This document shows positions 1-5,589 of a stretch of DNA of 14,514 nucleotides, piece after piece; the stretch's first letter is position 1; each line of letters begins with the position of its first letter. Location of the stretch: the NCBI GenBank assembly GCA_023254755.1, contig JALRKU010000269.1, forward strand, positions 1 to 14,514, in the 5' to 3' direction. Below the pieces are notes generated by a model. It searched no databases. It had not been told where the DNA came from and worked only from the letters and a program-made list of their open reading frames with translations. Source of the DNA: Aeromicrobium sp. GTDB lineage: Bacteria; Actinomycetota; Actinomycetes; Propionibacteriales; Nocardioidaceae. The position numbers were made by a program, and so were the translations under genes.

Positions 1-51
1 CACCAGCTGTCCAAGCTCAAGGCCTACTCGAGCATCGACTACGAGCGCTGA
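1..51 (+). CDS. 3' end of an unidentified gene (partial)
   Basis: The first 16 codons of the window read in frame as HQLSKLKAYSSIDYER and then TGA (49-51). The codons are actinobacterial in style. A perfect hairpin follows 5 bases after the stop, as expected for the end of a transcription unit. Only the C-terminal tail is present, so no family can be assigned. It converges on the SHOCT-domain gene, with 26 bases between the two stop codons. Confidence 0.45.
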   Translation, partial: HQLSKLKAYSSIDYER

Positions 52-56
52 CCGGC

Positions 57-79
57 GACGCGGCCCGGTCGGCCGCGTC
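57..79. terminator. Hairpin between convergent genes, probable bidirectional terminator
   Basis: GACGCGGCC (57-65), a 5-base loop (66-70) and GGCCGCGTC (71-79) form a perfect 9-bp, very GC-rich stem. It lies just after the stop of the plus-strand gene and covers part of the stop codon (78-80) of the minus-strand gene. There is no T-tract, so it is not a textbook intrinsic terminator, but U-less hairpins are often proposed as terminators in actinobacteria. The function is inferred from position and symmetry. Confidence 0.55.
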
Positions 80-839
80 AGAGTGCGTCGAGGATGCGAC
101 GTCGTTCGTCGGCGTACTCGTCGTCGCTGACCAGCCCGTCGGCCTTGAGCGCGTCGAGGCGGCGCAGTCGGTCGGCGGGCTCGGCCGGAGCGGACTGCCC
201 CGACTGCCAGTCGATCTCCATCGACGTCGGCTCCTCGGGTCCCACGACGAGCGCCCGCAGGACGCCGCCGGGCCGGACGTCGGCGAGCGCGGTGTGCGGC
301 ACGGTCGCCTTCTTGGTGACGCGGTAGGTGGGCCCGCCGTCGGGTGCGACGTCGAGGACGAGCTCCAGACGCGGCCGCTCGTTGACGTAGGTGCCCGTCT
401 CACGCGCCGACACCACGACCAGACGGGCCGGCACGGTGGGCGTCGGACCCGCGACCGAGGCGATCCCGGAACCGAGCAGGAACAGCAGCGCCGACACGAC
501 CGCGAGGACGCTGATGACCGCCCCGACGACGAGGGGGAGCCACCGCAGCTCGGGGTCGTCGAGGCGCCACCGGGTCAGCCCGACGACGACTGCCGGCGCG
601 CCGGCGGCGAGGAACAGCGCGGTGCCAGTGAGCACGGTCTTCAGCGGCACGGGCGGGGACGCCGGCTCCGGCGCCGAGCGGCTCGCCTCGAGCGCCGCAC
701 GCACGCGGCGGCTGTGCGCCGTGGCGGGGACCGCGACCGCCAGCCAGATCATTCCGACGACCACGAGACCGGGACTCGAGCGCCACGCGCCGACGATCAT
801 CGCCACGGGCCCGAGCACGAACAGCGCCTTCGCCACCAT
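78..839 (-). CDS. Membrane protein with C-terminal SHOCT domain
   Basis: This is a 253-residue protein of unknown function. Hydrophobic segments lie at about residues 4-19, 23-42, 68-88 and 101-131, suggesting four membrane helices in two pairs. A soluble, beta-rich stretch follows (about 138-213). The last ~33 residues (RLRRLDALKADGLVSDDEYA and onward) match the SHOCT domain, a short C-terminal helical oligomerisation module found on many actinobacterial membrane proteins. I chose the ATG at 839 because the first membrane helix begins immediately after it and a TANNNT box (TACTCT) sits 8 bases upstream. An in-frame ATG at 902 would add 21 hydrophilic residues and overlap the start of the divergent gene. 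The gene is divergent from the small membrane protein at 901. The SHOCT call is fairly safe; the cellular role is not known. Confidence 0.8.
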   Translation of the reverse strand: MVAKALFVLGPVAMIVGAWRSSPGLVVVGMIWLAVAVPATAHSRRVRAALEASRSAPEPASPPVPLKTVLTGTALFLAAGAPAVVVGLTRWRLDDPELRWLPLVVGAVISVLAVVSALLFLLGSGIASVAGPTPTVPARLVVVSARETGTYVNERPRLELVLDVAPDGGPTYRVTKKATVPHTALADVRPGGVLRALVVGPEEPTSMEIDWQSGQSAPAEPADRLRRLDALKADGLVSDDEYADERRRILDAL

Positions 840-847
840 GGACGGTG

Positions 848-853
848 AGAGTA
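848..853 (-). promoter_or_regulatory. -10-like box of the SHOCT-domain gene
   Basis: Read on the minus strand, TACTCT fits the actinobacterial TANNNT -10 pattern and ends 8 bases before the ATG at 839. The transcript would begin at or within a base or two of the start codon, that is, be leaderless or nearly so. No recognisable -35 is seen and no Shine-Dalgarno sequence precedes the gene. The assignment rests on spacing and pattern only. Confidence 0.35.
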
Positions 854-874
854 GTGCTCGCGCCCCCGCCTCGC

Positions 875-880
875 TAGGGT
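875..880 (+). promoter_or_regulatory. -10-like box of the small membrane protein gene
   Basis: TAGGGT (TANNNT pattern) lies 20 bases before the ATG at 901, leaving room for a short leader that carries a clear Shine-Dalgarno sequence, GGAGG at 890-894. No convincing -35 hexamer is visible. With the opposing box at 848-853, this makes the 840-900 interval a compact divergent promoter region. Confidence 0.4.
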
Positions 881-900
881 CGCGAGGACGGAGGTGCTCC

Positions 901-1320
901 ATGCCCGACCCGACCGACCAGCCACCCGTGGTGCCGCGTGACCGCCTGTTGATCGGCGGCTACGCCGCCGCCGGGCTGGTGGTGATCGGCAGTCTCGGGC
1001 CGTGGAGCTCGGTCCTCGGGATCTCCGTCGCGGGCACCGAGGGCGACGGCGTCATCACGATCGCCCTCGCGCTGCTGTCCGCCGCCGGCATCTACCTGAC
1101 GACGTCCTCCGACGGCGAGCCACCGATCAAGGCCCACTGGGTGACGGTCGCCCTCGCGTCGCTGTGCCTGTTGATCGCGGTCGTCGACGTCGTCGACGTC
1201 GCGGCGACCGAAGAGGTCTCCCCCGGATGGGGCCTGTGGCTGCTCCTCCTCTCCTCGATCGCCCTGGTGCTCGTCAGCGTGAGGCTGCTGCAGCGGCTCA
1301 GGTCAGCTCGGGACCGATGA
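901..1320 (+). CDS. Small four-helix membrane protein, unknown function
   Basis: This protein has 139 residues. A short hydrophilic N-terminus (MPDPTDQPPVVPRDR) is followed by hydrophobic segments at about 17-37, 51-67, 79-99 and 110-131 and a basic tail ending RLRSARDR. It resembles the many small uncharacterised actinobacterial membrane proteins with a GPW...GDG pattern in the first loop (here residues 33-35 and 48-50). The start is supported by GGAGG at 890-894, 6 bases upstream. The last 23 bases overlap the 3' end of the convergent VOC gene tail to tail. No enzymatic motif is present and I do not assign a function. Confidence 0.75.
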   Translation: MPDPTDQPPVVPRDRLLIGGYAAAGLVVIGSLGPWSSVLGISVAGTEGDGVITIALALLSAAGIYLTTSSDGEPPIKAHWVTVALASLCLLIAVVDVVDVAATEEVSPGWGLWLLLLSSIALVLVSVRLLQRLRSARDR

Positions 1321-1963
1321 CGACCGTGGGGATCGCCAGGTCGGGATCCTTGACCGTGAAGATGCGGGTGCCGGGCTTGCGACCGGTGCGGATCGGCGAC
1401 AGGTCGACGGCGGCCGCGGCCAGGCGGGCGTGGGTGACGTCGAGGTCGGGCGAGTGCCAGGCCAGACCCCACACGCAGACGGTCGGCCGAGGCGTGCCGT
1501 CGTCGTGGACGATCACCTCGACGACGACGTCACCTGCACGGAAGAACAGCTGACGCGTGTCGTCGGCGACCTGACGATCGAGGCGGAGGTCGAGACCGAG
1601 CGTTGCACCGAACAGTGCGGCTGCCTGATCGCGGTCGGTGCACCAGAACACGACGTGGTCGAGGCCGGTCACGTCGCCGGTCGGCGCCGGCGGCGAAGCG
1701 GCGACGACACCCAGGGGAAGGTCGGGCGCAAGGCCCCGGCGGTCGAGGAGCCGGGCCGCGGCATCGACGTCCGTGACGCAGAGGTCGACCGCATGGTCGT
1801 CGTCGGTGCCCCCGACGACACGGACCTCGGCGGCGCCCCGGCGCAGGTCGTCAGCCGGCACGTCGAGCAGTCGGGCGTACGCCGCCGCGGTGGCGCCCGG
1901 ATCGTCGGAGGCCACGGAGACCCGGACGCCGACGACCTGTGGTTCGCGGGTCGGCGTGATCAT
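1298..1963 (-). CDS. VOC superfamily (glyoxalase/bleomycin-resistance-like) protein
   Basis: This is a 221-residue protein with two VOC-like lobes. The N-terminal lobe (about 8-88) is degenerate. The C-terminal lobe (about 99-217) has the usual beta-alpha-beta-beta-beta order, with GLDHVVF at 100-106, a helix with AALFGATLGLDL at 115-126, VVVEVIVHD at 146-154, and a closing strand around IFTVKDP (201-207). His103 and Glu149 stand where VOC enzymes place metal ligands. VOC proteins include isomerases, dioxygenases, glyoxalases and drug-binding proteins, so the substrate cannot be named. The ATG at 1963 was chosen because VOC homology starts right after it and a TACCCT box lies 6 bases upstream. 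In-frame starts further up would run into the HNH gene's promoter. The 3' end overlaps the convergent gene by 23 bases. Confidence 0.78.
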   Translation of the reverse strand: MITPTREPQVVGVRVSVASDDPGATAAAYARLLDVPADDLRRGAAEVRVVGGTDDDHAVDLCVTDVDAAARLLDRRGLAPDLPLGVVAASPPAPTGDVTGLDHVVFWCTDRDQAAALFGATLGLDLRLDRQVADDTRQLFFRAGDVVVEVIVHDDGTPRPTVCVWGLAWHSPDLDVTHARLAAAAVDLSPIRTGRKPGTRIFTVKDPDLAIPTVVIGPELT

Positions 1964-1969
1964 GGGGCG

Positions 1970-1975
1970 AGGGTA
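1970..1975 (-). promoter_or_regulatory. -10-like box of the VOC gene (leaderless type)
   Basis: On the minus strand, TACCCT is followed by CGCCCC and then the ATG at 1963. The 6-base distance places the expected transcription start on the start codon, the pattern of actinobacterial leaderless genes. No Shine-Dalgarno sequence is present, which agrees. No -35 is evident. This is a sequence pattern only. Confidence 0.45.
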
Positions 1976-2015
1976 TCGGTGCCCGTGGGCGACCCGGCCC
2001 ATGTGGACGAAATCG

Positions 2016-2044
2016 TTGATAGCACGGGAACTATCAGGTATAGT
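2016..2044 (+). promoter_or_regulatory. Sigma70-type promoter of the HNH endonuclease gene
   Basis: TTGATA (2016-2021), a 17-base spacer and TATAGT (2039-2044) form the best promoter in the window, close to the TTGACA/TATAAT consensus in an otherwise GC-rich sequence. A transcription start 7-8 bases after the -10 would fall at about 2051-2052, on the A of the ATG. The message is therefore predicted to be leaderless. No Shine-Dalgarno sequence exists upstream of the ATG. Confidence 0.7.
2017..2036. repeat. Inverted repeat inside the HNH gene promoter
   Basis: TGATAG (2017-2022) and CTATCA (2031-2036) are perfect 6-bp inverted arms around an 8-base spacer. The repeat covers most of the -35 hexamer and the promoter spacer, a classic place for a repressor operator, and is separate from the LexA-type box just downstream. 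No binding protein is known from the sequence. Confidence 0.45.
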
Positions 2045-2060
2045 CGAACACATGTTCGAC
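2043..2060. promoter_or_regulatory. SOS (LexA) box over the HNH gene start codon
   Basis: TCGAAC (2044-2049), ACAT (2050-2053) and GTTCGA (2054-2059) match the mycobacterial SOS box TCGAAC-N4-GTTCGA exactly. The symmetry extends one more base on each side (G2043/C2060), plus A2050/T2053 inside. The box begins at the last base of the -10 hexamer and contains the ATG (2052-2054), so bound LexA would block RNA polymerase at the start site. LexA boxes upstream of 13E12-family genes are known in Mycobacterium tuberculosis. Confidence 0.8.
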
Positions 2061-3188
2061 AACGCGATCACGGTGGACGCCCTGGCGGCGGCCCGTCGCG
2101 CCGCGAACGTCGCCGAGGCGCGGATGTGCGCGCTGATGGTCGACTACGAGACCCAGGAGCGCGAGACCTCGACCCACCAGACCACGTCCATGGGTGCCCT
2201 GGTCGCTCGGTCGCTGATCCCCACCGAGGTCGGCCAGGCGATGGGGTGGTCCGCTCAGCAGGCCACGCTGCGGCTGCACACCTGCCGCACGGCCAGGAGC
2301 CGCACCCCGTTCGTGTGGTCCGCGTTCGGTGCCGGCGACATCGACTACGCCGCCGTGCAGGCCGTCGTCACCACGGTGCAGAAGCTGCACCACCCCGAGT
2401 CCGTCACGCGGCTCGACACCACGGTCGTGGCCTACGCCTCGACCCACACCACCGCCGAGCTCAAGCGGTGGCTGCGCCGCTTCGTCGAGAGGGTCGAGCC
2501 CGACGAGGCCGTGACCCGCGCCGGTGCCGAGCGCGAACGCCGGTACGTCCGGGTCGACCACGGCGACGACGGCATGTCCTGGATCTCGGCCTACGTGCCC
2601 GCCCACGTCGCCGGTGCCGTCGAGCGCCGCCTCTGGAAGGAGGCCCGGCGCCTGGACGCCGACGGCCGCACCCTGGAGCAGAAGTCCGCCGACCTCTTCG
2701 CCGCCTGGCTCACCACCAGCGAGTCCACCACCGCGATGATCGACGTCGACGTCGTCCTGACCGTTCCTGCCGACGTGCTGGCCGGGGCACGTTCCGGCTT
2801 CGCGACCTCCGCCGACGACGCCTGGTCGATCCCCGCGTCGTGGGTCGCCGAGCTCGCCGCCGCCGGCGACCCGTTCTGGCACCGCATGGTCGTCGACCCG
2901 GTCACCGACGACGTCCTCTCCGTCGAGTACGTCGGCCGCTTCGCCAACGCCACGCTCCGCCGAGCCCTCGAGATCCGCGACGGGACCTGCGCCACCGCTG
3001 GTTGCCTGACCCCTGCGTGGAAGTGCGAGATCGACCACCGCATCCCCTGGCCTCGCGGATCCACCACCGCCACCAACACCCGACCACTGTCCAAGGCCCA
3101 CCACGCGCACAAGAGCCACGGCCTCACGCCCAAGACCGTCAGGCCCGCGGCCGGCTTCGTCGTCGACGTCTACTGGAGTGCGGCCTGA
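2052..3188 (+). CDS. DUF222 / 13E12-type HNH endonuclease
   Basis: This 378-residue protein has the length and layout of the actinobacterial 13E12 repeat family: a long helical DUF222 region (about 10-290) and a C-terminal HNH nuclease. The HNH part shows Cys313 and Cys318, the CEIDH core at 325-329, Asn342 and the His-rich end LSKAHHAHKSHG (346-357). These supply the beta-beta-alpha-metal site and a structural zinc site, and all key residues are present, so it is probably active. The biological role of the family is not established; copies are usually multiple per genome, and some in M. tuberculosis are LexA-controlled. The ATG at 2052 is set by the promoter and SOS box: no SD, predicted leaderless. 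In-frame codons further upstream lie antisense to the VOC gene and were rejected. Only 3 bases separate its stop from that of the convergent NERD gene. Confidence 0.92.
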   Translation: MFDNAITVDALAAARRAANVAEARMCALMVDYETQERETSTHQTTSMGALVARSLIPTEVGQAMGWSAQQATLRLHTCRTARSRTPFVWSAFGAGDIDYAAVQAVVTTVQKLHHPESVTRLDTTVVAYASTHTTAELKRWLRRFVERVEPDEAVTRAGAERERRYVRVDHGDDGMSWISAYVPAHVAGAVERRLWKEARRLDADGRTLEQKSADLFAAWLTTSESTTAMIDVDVVLTVPADVLAGARSGFATSADDAWSIPASWVAELAAAGDPFWHRMVVDPVTDDVLSVEYVGRFANATLRRALEIRDGTCATAGCLTPAWKCEIDHRIPWPRGSTTATNTRPLSKAHHAHKSHGLTPKTVRPAAGFVVDVYWSAA

Positions 3189-3191
3189 CCG

Positions 3192-3950
3192 CTACTTCCC
3201 TGCGGTCGCGCGGCAGGTCTCCAGCGCGCCGATGAGCTCGGCCGCGGCGTCTCGCTCGACGTGTTCACCCTGTGCCCGCTTCAGCCAGTCGAGCAGGTCG
3301 CGCCCACGGACGACCTCCACGTCGTCGACGCGAGCGTCGGCGGAAATGGCCCTCTGCGCCCGACCCCAGACCACGATCAGCGGCGTGACGTCGACTGCCC
3401 TCGTGGTTGCTCGGTGGCCGCCACGCTCTCGCGTGAGGATCGACCCGATGACGCCCTCCGTGCGCCTCTTGGCCCGCGGGCCCGCCGCGGCCATCTGCCG
3501 CGCATCACGACCGGATCCGTCGGAACGCCATTTCGAGTCGATCACCACCACCCCGGCATTCCTCGTCACCACGACGTGGTCGATGTCGCCGAGGACCAGG
3601 TCGATGGCGTCAACAGAACCCCAGATCAAACGCTTCCGCCGAGCCGTCCCGAGAACGTCGCGCGTGTTGTCCTCACCCCAGGCGCCCCGCAGCTGATGGA
3701 TCGCAGATCCGTCGACGACGAGGAACAGCAACCCGATCAATCCGATGAACACCGCAGCGAGCGACGCGTGGGTGAATCCGATCCAGTAGCCGCTACCACC
3801 CGGCAGGACACGCGCACTGAACCATGACGTCGCCGCAGCAAGCCCGACGAAACCGGCCGCGACGATTCCAATGACCTGCCAGTTCTCCCTCAGGAATTCA
3901 CGCCAAATCACCCGAAGCCGACGCCTTCCGTACGGCTGCACCTTCCCCAT
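3192..3950 (-). CDS. Membrane-anchored NERD (nuclease-related) domain protein
   Basis: This is a 252-residue protein. The N-terminus is basic (MGKVQPYGRRRLRV), followed by two hydrophobic helices at about 25-45 and 59-79. A NERD domain starts at GAWGEDNT (89-96). Its PD-(D/E)XK-like elements are Glu93, GDIDHVVVT (121-129) and VVVIDSKW (134-141), with Asp138 and Lys140 matching the D-x-K signature, so the nuclease fold looks intact. NERD proteins are predicted DNA-processing enzymes; substrates are mostly unknown. A strong SD (GGGAGG, 5 bases from the ATG) supports the start at 3950. It lies 43 bases after the dipeptidase gene on the same strand and may be read with it or from its own TACCGT box. 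Base composition looks mildly lower in GC than its neighbours (hand-sampled lines about 58-65%), weak evidence for a different origin. Confidence 0.82.
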   Translation of the reverse strand: MGKVQPYGRRRLRVIWREFLRENWQVIGIVAAGFVGLAAATSWFSARVLPGGSGYWIGFTHASLAAVFIGLIGLLFLVVDGSAIHQLRGAWGEDNTRDVLGTARRKRLIWGSVDAIDLVLGDIDHVVVTRNAGVVVIDSKWRSDGSGRDARQMAAAGPRAKRRTEGVIGSILTRERGGHRATTRAVDVTPLIVVWGRAQRAISADARVDDVEVVRGRDLLDWLKRAQGEHVERDAAAELIGALETCRATAGK

Positions 3951-3974
3951 TTCGTCCTCCCTCGTGGTGGGAGA

Positions 3975-3980
3975 ACGGTA
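3975..3980 (-). promoter_or_regulatory. Possible -10 box of the NERD gene
   Basis: TACCGT on the minus strand (TANNNT pattern) falls in the 43-base gap after the dipeptidase stop. It would give a transcript with a leader of about 18 bases containing the SD GGGAGG. No -35 is recognisable. Read-through from the dipeptidase gene is an equally good explanation for expression. Confidence 0.3.
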
Positions 3981-3993
3981 CGTAGTGAGAGGG

Positions 3994-4641
3994 TCAGGCC
4001 ACCGCGGGGCCGTACAGCGCCGCGGGCGCGTCGGTCAGGAGTGCCCAGTAGCGGTCGCCGAAGGAGAAGTGCCACCACTCGGTGGCGTAGTTGACGAAGC
4101 CCGCACCGGTCATCGCCTCGACCAGCACCCGGCGCCACGCTGCCGCGTCGGCCGGGACGTCCGGGTGGTCGGTGTAGCACCGTCCGTCGGACTCCTCGGG
4201 GGTCGCGTTCATCCGGGTGCCGAGATCGAGCTCGACACCATGGCGGGCCACGGTGACGTCGACCGCGGCACCGGCCGAGTGCGGTGCGACCTCCGGCGGA
4301 GAGATGTGCCGCGCGGCGAGGTGGTGCAGGGCGACGGCGTCGAGCGACGGGTCGGCCGCCGCGAGCTCGGCGGAGTAGTCCGCGAAGTAGCGCCGCTGCA
4401 GGGCCGGCGGGCGGAACCCTTCGACCAGCAGCAGGTCCACACCGTCCGGCAGGACAGCCGCGGCAGCGGCGAGACGATCACGCACCCCCGAGCGGACGAG
4501 CCGCCATGCGCCCGCGTCGTCGGCGTAGCGCTGGTCGACCACGACCCGCGGCGTGTCCGTGACGTCGACGAGCGGTTCGCCGGAGTCCTGCAGCGGCACG
4601 GCGGCGACGCGCGGGTCACTGATCAAGATGATGTCGGACAC
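3994..4641 (-). CDS. VanX-type D-alanyl-D-alanine dipeptidase (peptidase M15D)
   Basis: This 215-residue zinc dipeptidase is close to the ~200 residues of VanX. The M15D site is complete: VEGFRPP (73-79) carries the conserved arginine (Arg77), HSAGAAVD (121-128) supplies His121 and Asp128 as zinc ligands, and EWWHF (188-192) gives the catalytic Glu188 and the third ligand His191. The family hydrolyses D-Ala-D-Ala and related D,D-dipeptides. No signal peptide is present, so it acts in the cytoplasm like VanX. No vanH/vanA ligase genes are nearby, so a role in dipeptide recycling or nutrition is more likely than glycopeptide resistance (inference). The GTG at 4641 is the only sensible start: the family N-terminus (IILISDPRVAAVP) follows at once. 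An ATG at 4651 is out of frame, and further upstream lies the promoter of the divergent hydrolase. Confidence 0.85.
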   Translation of the reverse strand: MSDIILISDPRVAAVPLQDSGEPLVDVTDTPRVVVDQRYADDAGAWRLVRSGVRDRLAAAAAVLPDGVDLLLVEGFRPPALQRRYFADYSAELAAADPSLDAVALHHLAARHISPPEVAPHSAGAAVDVTVARHGVELDLGTRMNATPEESDGRCYTDHPDVPADAAAWRRVLVEAMTGAGFVNYATEWWHFSFGDRYWALLTDAPAALYGPAVA

Positions 4642-4674
4642 GGTGAACCATCGTGCCAGGGCCCGCGCACTGGC

Positions 4675-4680
4675 TACGCT
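4675..4680 (+). promoter_or_regulatory. -10-like box of the hydrolase-paiB operon (leaderless type)
   Basis: TACGCT is followed by six C residues and then the ATG at 4687, so the expected transcription start coincides with the start codon. No Shine-Dalgarno sequence is present, consistent with a leaderless transcript. The 45-base gap to the divergent dipeptidase start must hold both promoters; I see no good -10 for the dipeptidase side. Confidence 0.45.
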
Positions 4681-4686
4681 CCCCCC

Positions 4687-5589
4687 ATGGCCGTGAAGCG
4701 CTCGGGAGAGCTGTTCGCCCACCTGCCGTCGGGCATCGACATCTGCTACGAGACGTTCGGTCGCAAGGCCGACCCCGCCGTGCTGCTGGTCATGGGCCTG
4801 GGTGGGCCGATGGGGTGGTGGACCGACGACTTCTGCACCCTGCTCGCCGAGGAGGGGTTGCGGGTCATCCGCTTCGACAACCGCGACACCGGCCGCTCGA
4901 CCAAGCTCCGGCAGCACCCCGTCGGGAAGAGCGACGTGGTCAGGGCGTTCGCCGGTCTCCCGGTGAAGGCGCCCTACGGACTCGAGGACCTCGCCGGCGA
5001 CGCGATCGGGCTCCTCGACGACCTCGACGTCCGCCGCGCCCACGTCGTCGGCGTGTCGATGGGCGGGATGATCGGCCAGCTGATCACGATTACCCATCCC
5101 GACCGCGTGCTGTCGCTGACGTCGATCATGTCGACGACCGGCCGGCGCAGGGTCGGCTGGCAGCACCCCCGCGTGATCCCCGCGATGCTCGCGTCCGCCG
5201 GACGCACCCGCGACGCGTACGTCGCCCGCGCCCTGCGCACGTCCCGCATCATCGGCTCACCCGACTTCCCGACCGACGAGGCGCGCGCCACCGCCAGAGC
5301 CGTCGAGACCTACGACCGCGGCTGGATCGCGAGCGGGGTGGCCCGGCACATGATGGCGGTGCTCACCCAGGCCGACCGCACCGCCGCGCTGGGCGACGTC
5401 ACCGCACCGACCACCGTCATCCACGGCCTCGCCGACCCGCTGGTGCACAAGTCGGGCGGCCGGGCGACCCACGCGGCGATCCCCGGGTCGGAGCTGCTCG
5501 AGATCGCCGGCATGGGACACGACCTGCCCGTCCAGCTCTACCCGACGTACGTCGAGGCGATCGTGAAGAACGCCGCCCGCGCGTCATGA
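4687..5589 (+). CDS. Alpha/beta hydrolase
   Basis: This 300-residue alpha/beta-fold hydrolase has an intact catalytic triad. The nucleophile elbow is GVSMGG (122-127, Ser124), the acid is in HGLADPL (246-252, Asp250), and the base is in GMGHDLP (275-281, His278). VMGLGG near residues 35-40 is the HGG-type oxyanion segment, and FDNRDTGRST (83-92) is typical of esterase/lactonase-like members such as the aclacinomycin-methylesterase group. No signal peptide is seen, so it is cytoplasmic. The substrate cannot be deduced. The start is set by the TACGCT-C6-ATG leaderless pattern and by homology beginning close to it. Its stop shares the sequence ATGA (5586-5589) with the next gene, so the two are translationally coupled. 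A small-ester or carbon-carbon hydrolase is the general expectation. Confidence 0.88.
   Translation: MAVKRSGELFAHLPSGIDICYETFGRKADPAVLLVMGLGGPMGWWTDDFCTLLAEEGLRVIRFDNRDTGRSTKLRQHPVGKSDVVRAFAGLPVKAPYGLEDLAGDAIGLLDDLDVRRAHVVGVSMGGMIGQLITITHPDRVLSLTSIMSTTGRRRVGWQHPRVIPAMLASAGRTRDAYVARALRTSRIIGSPDFPTDEARATARAVETYDRGWIASGVARHMMAVLTQADRTAALGDVTAPTTVIHGLADPLVHKSGGRATHAAIPGSELLEIAGMGHDLPVQLYPTYVEAIVKNAARAS

Noticed and set aside
2052..3188. HNH gene as part of a homing intron, intein or insertion sequence
   Set aside because: It is a complete stand-alone DUF222-HNH protein with its own promoter. No interrupted host gene, terminal inverted repeats or target duplication is visible.
1430..3235. 601-codon plus-strand frame spanning the VOC and HNH genes
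   Set aside because: It crosses two real genes out of frame, is extremely Arg-rich and has no recognisable domain.
3994..4641. Vancomycin resistance cassette
   Set aside because: Only a VanX-type dipeptidase is present; no vanH, vanA or vanRS homologues are in the window.
4687..5166. N-terminal extension of the VanX-like dipeptidase through the hydrolase gene
   Set aside because: The frame stays open only because it is antisense to the hydrolase. Dipeptidase homology starts at the GTG at 4641.
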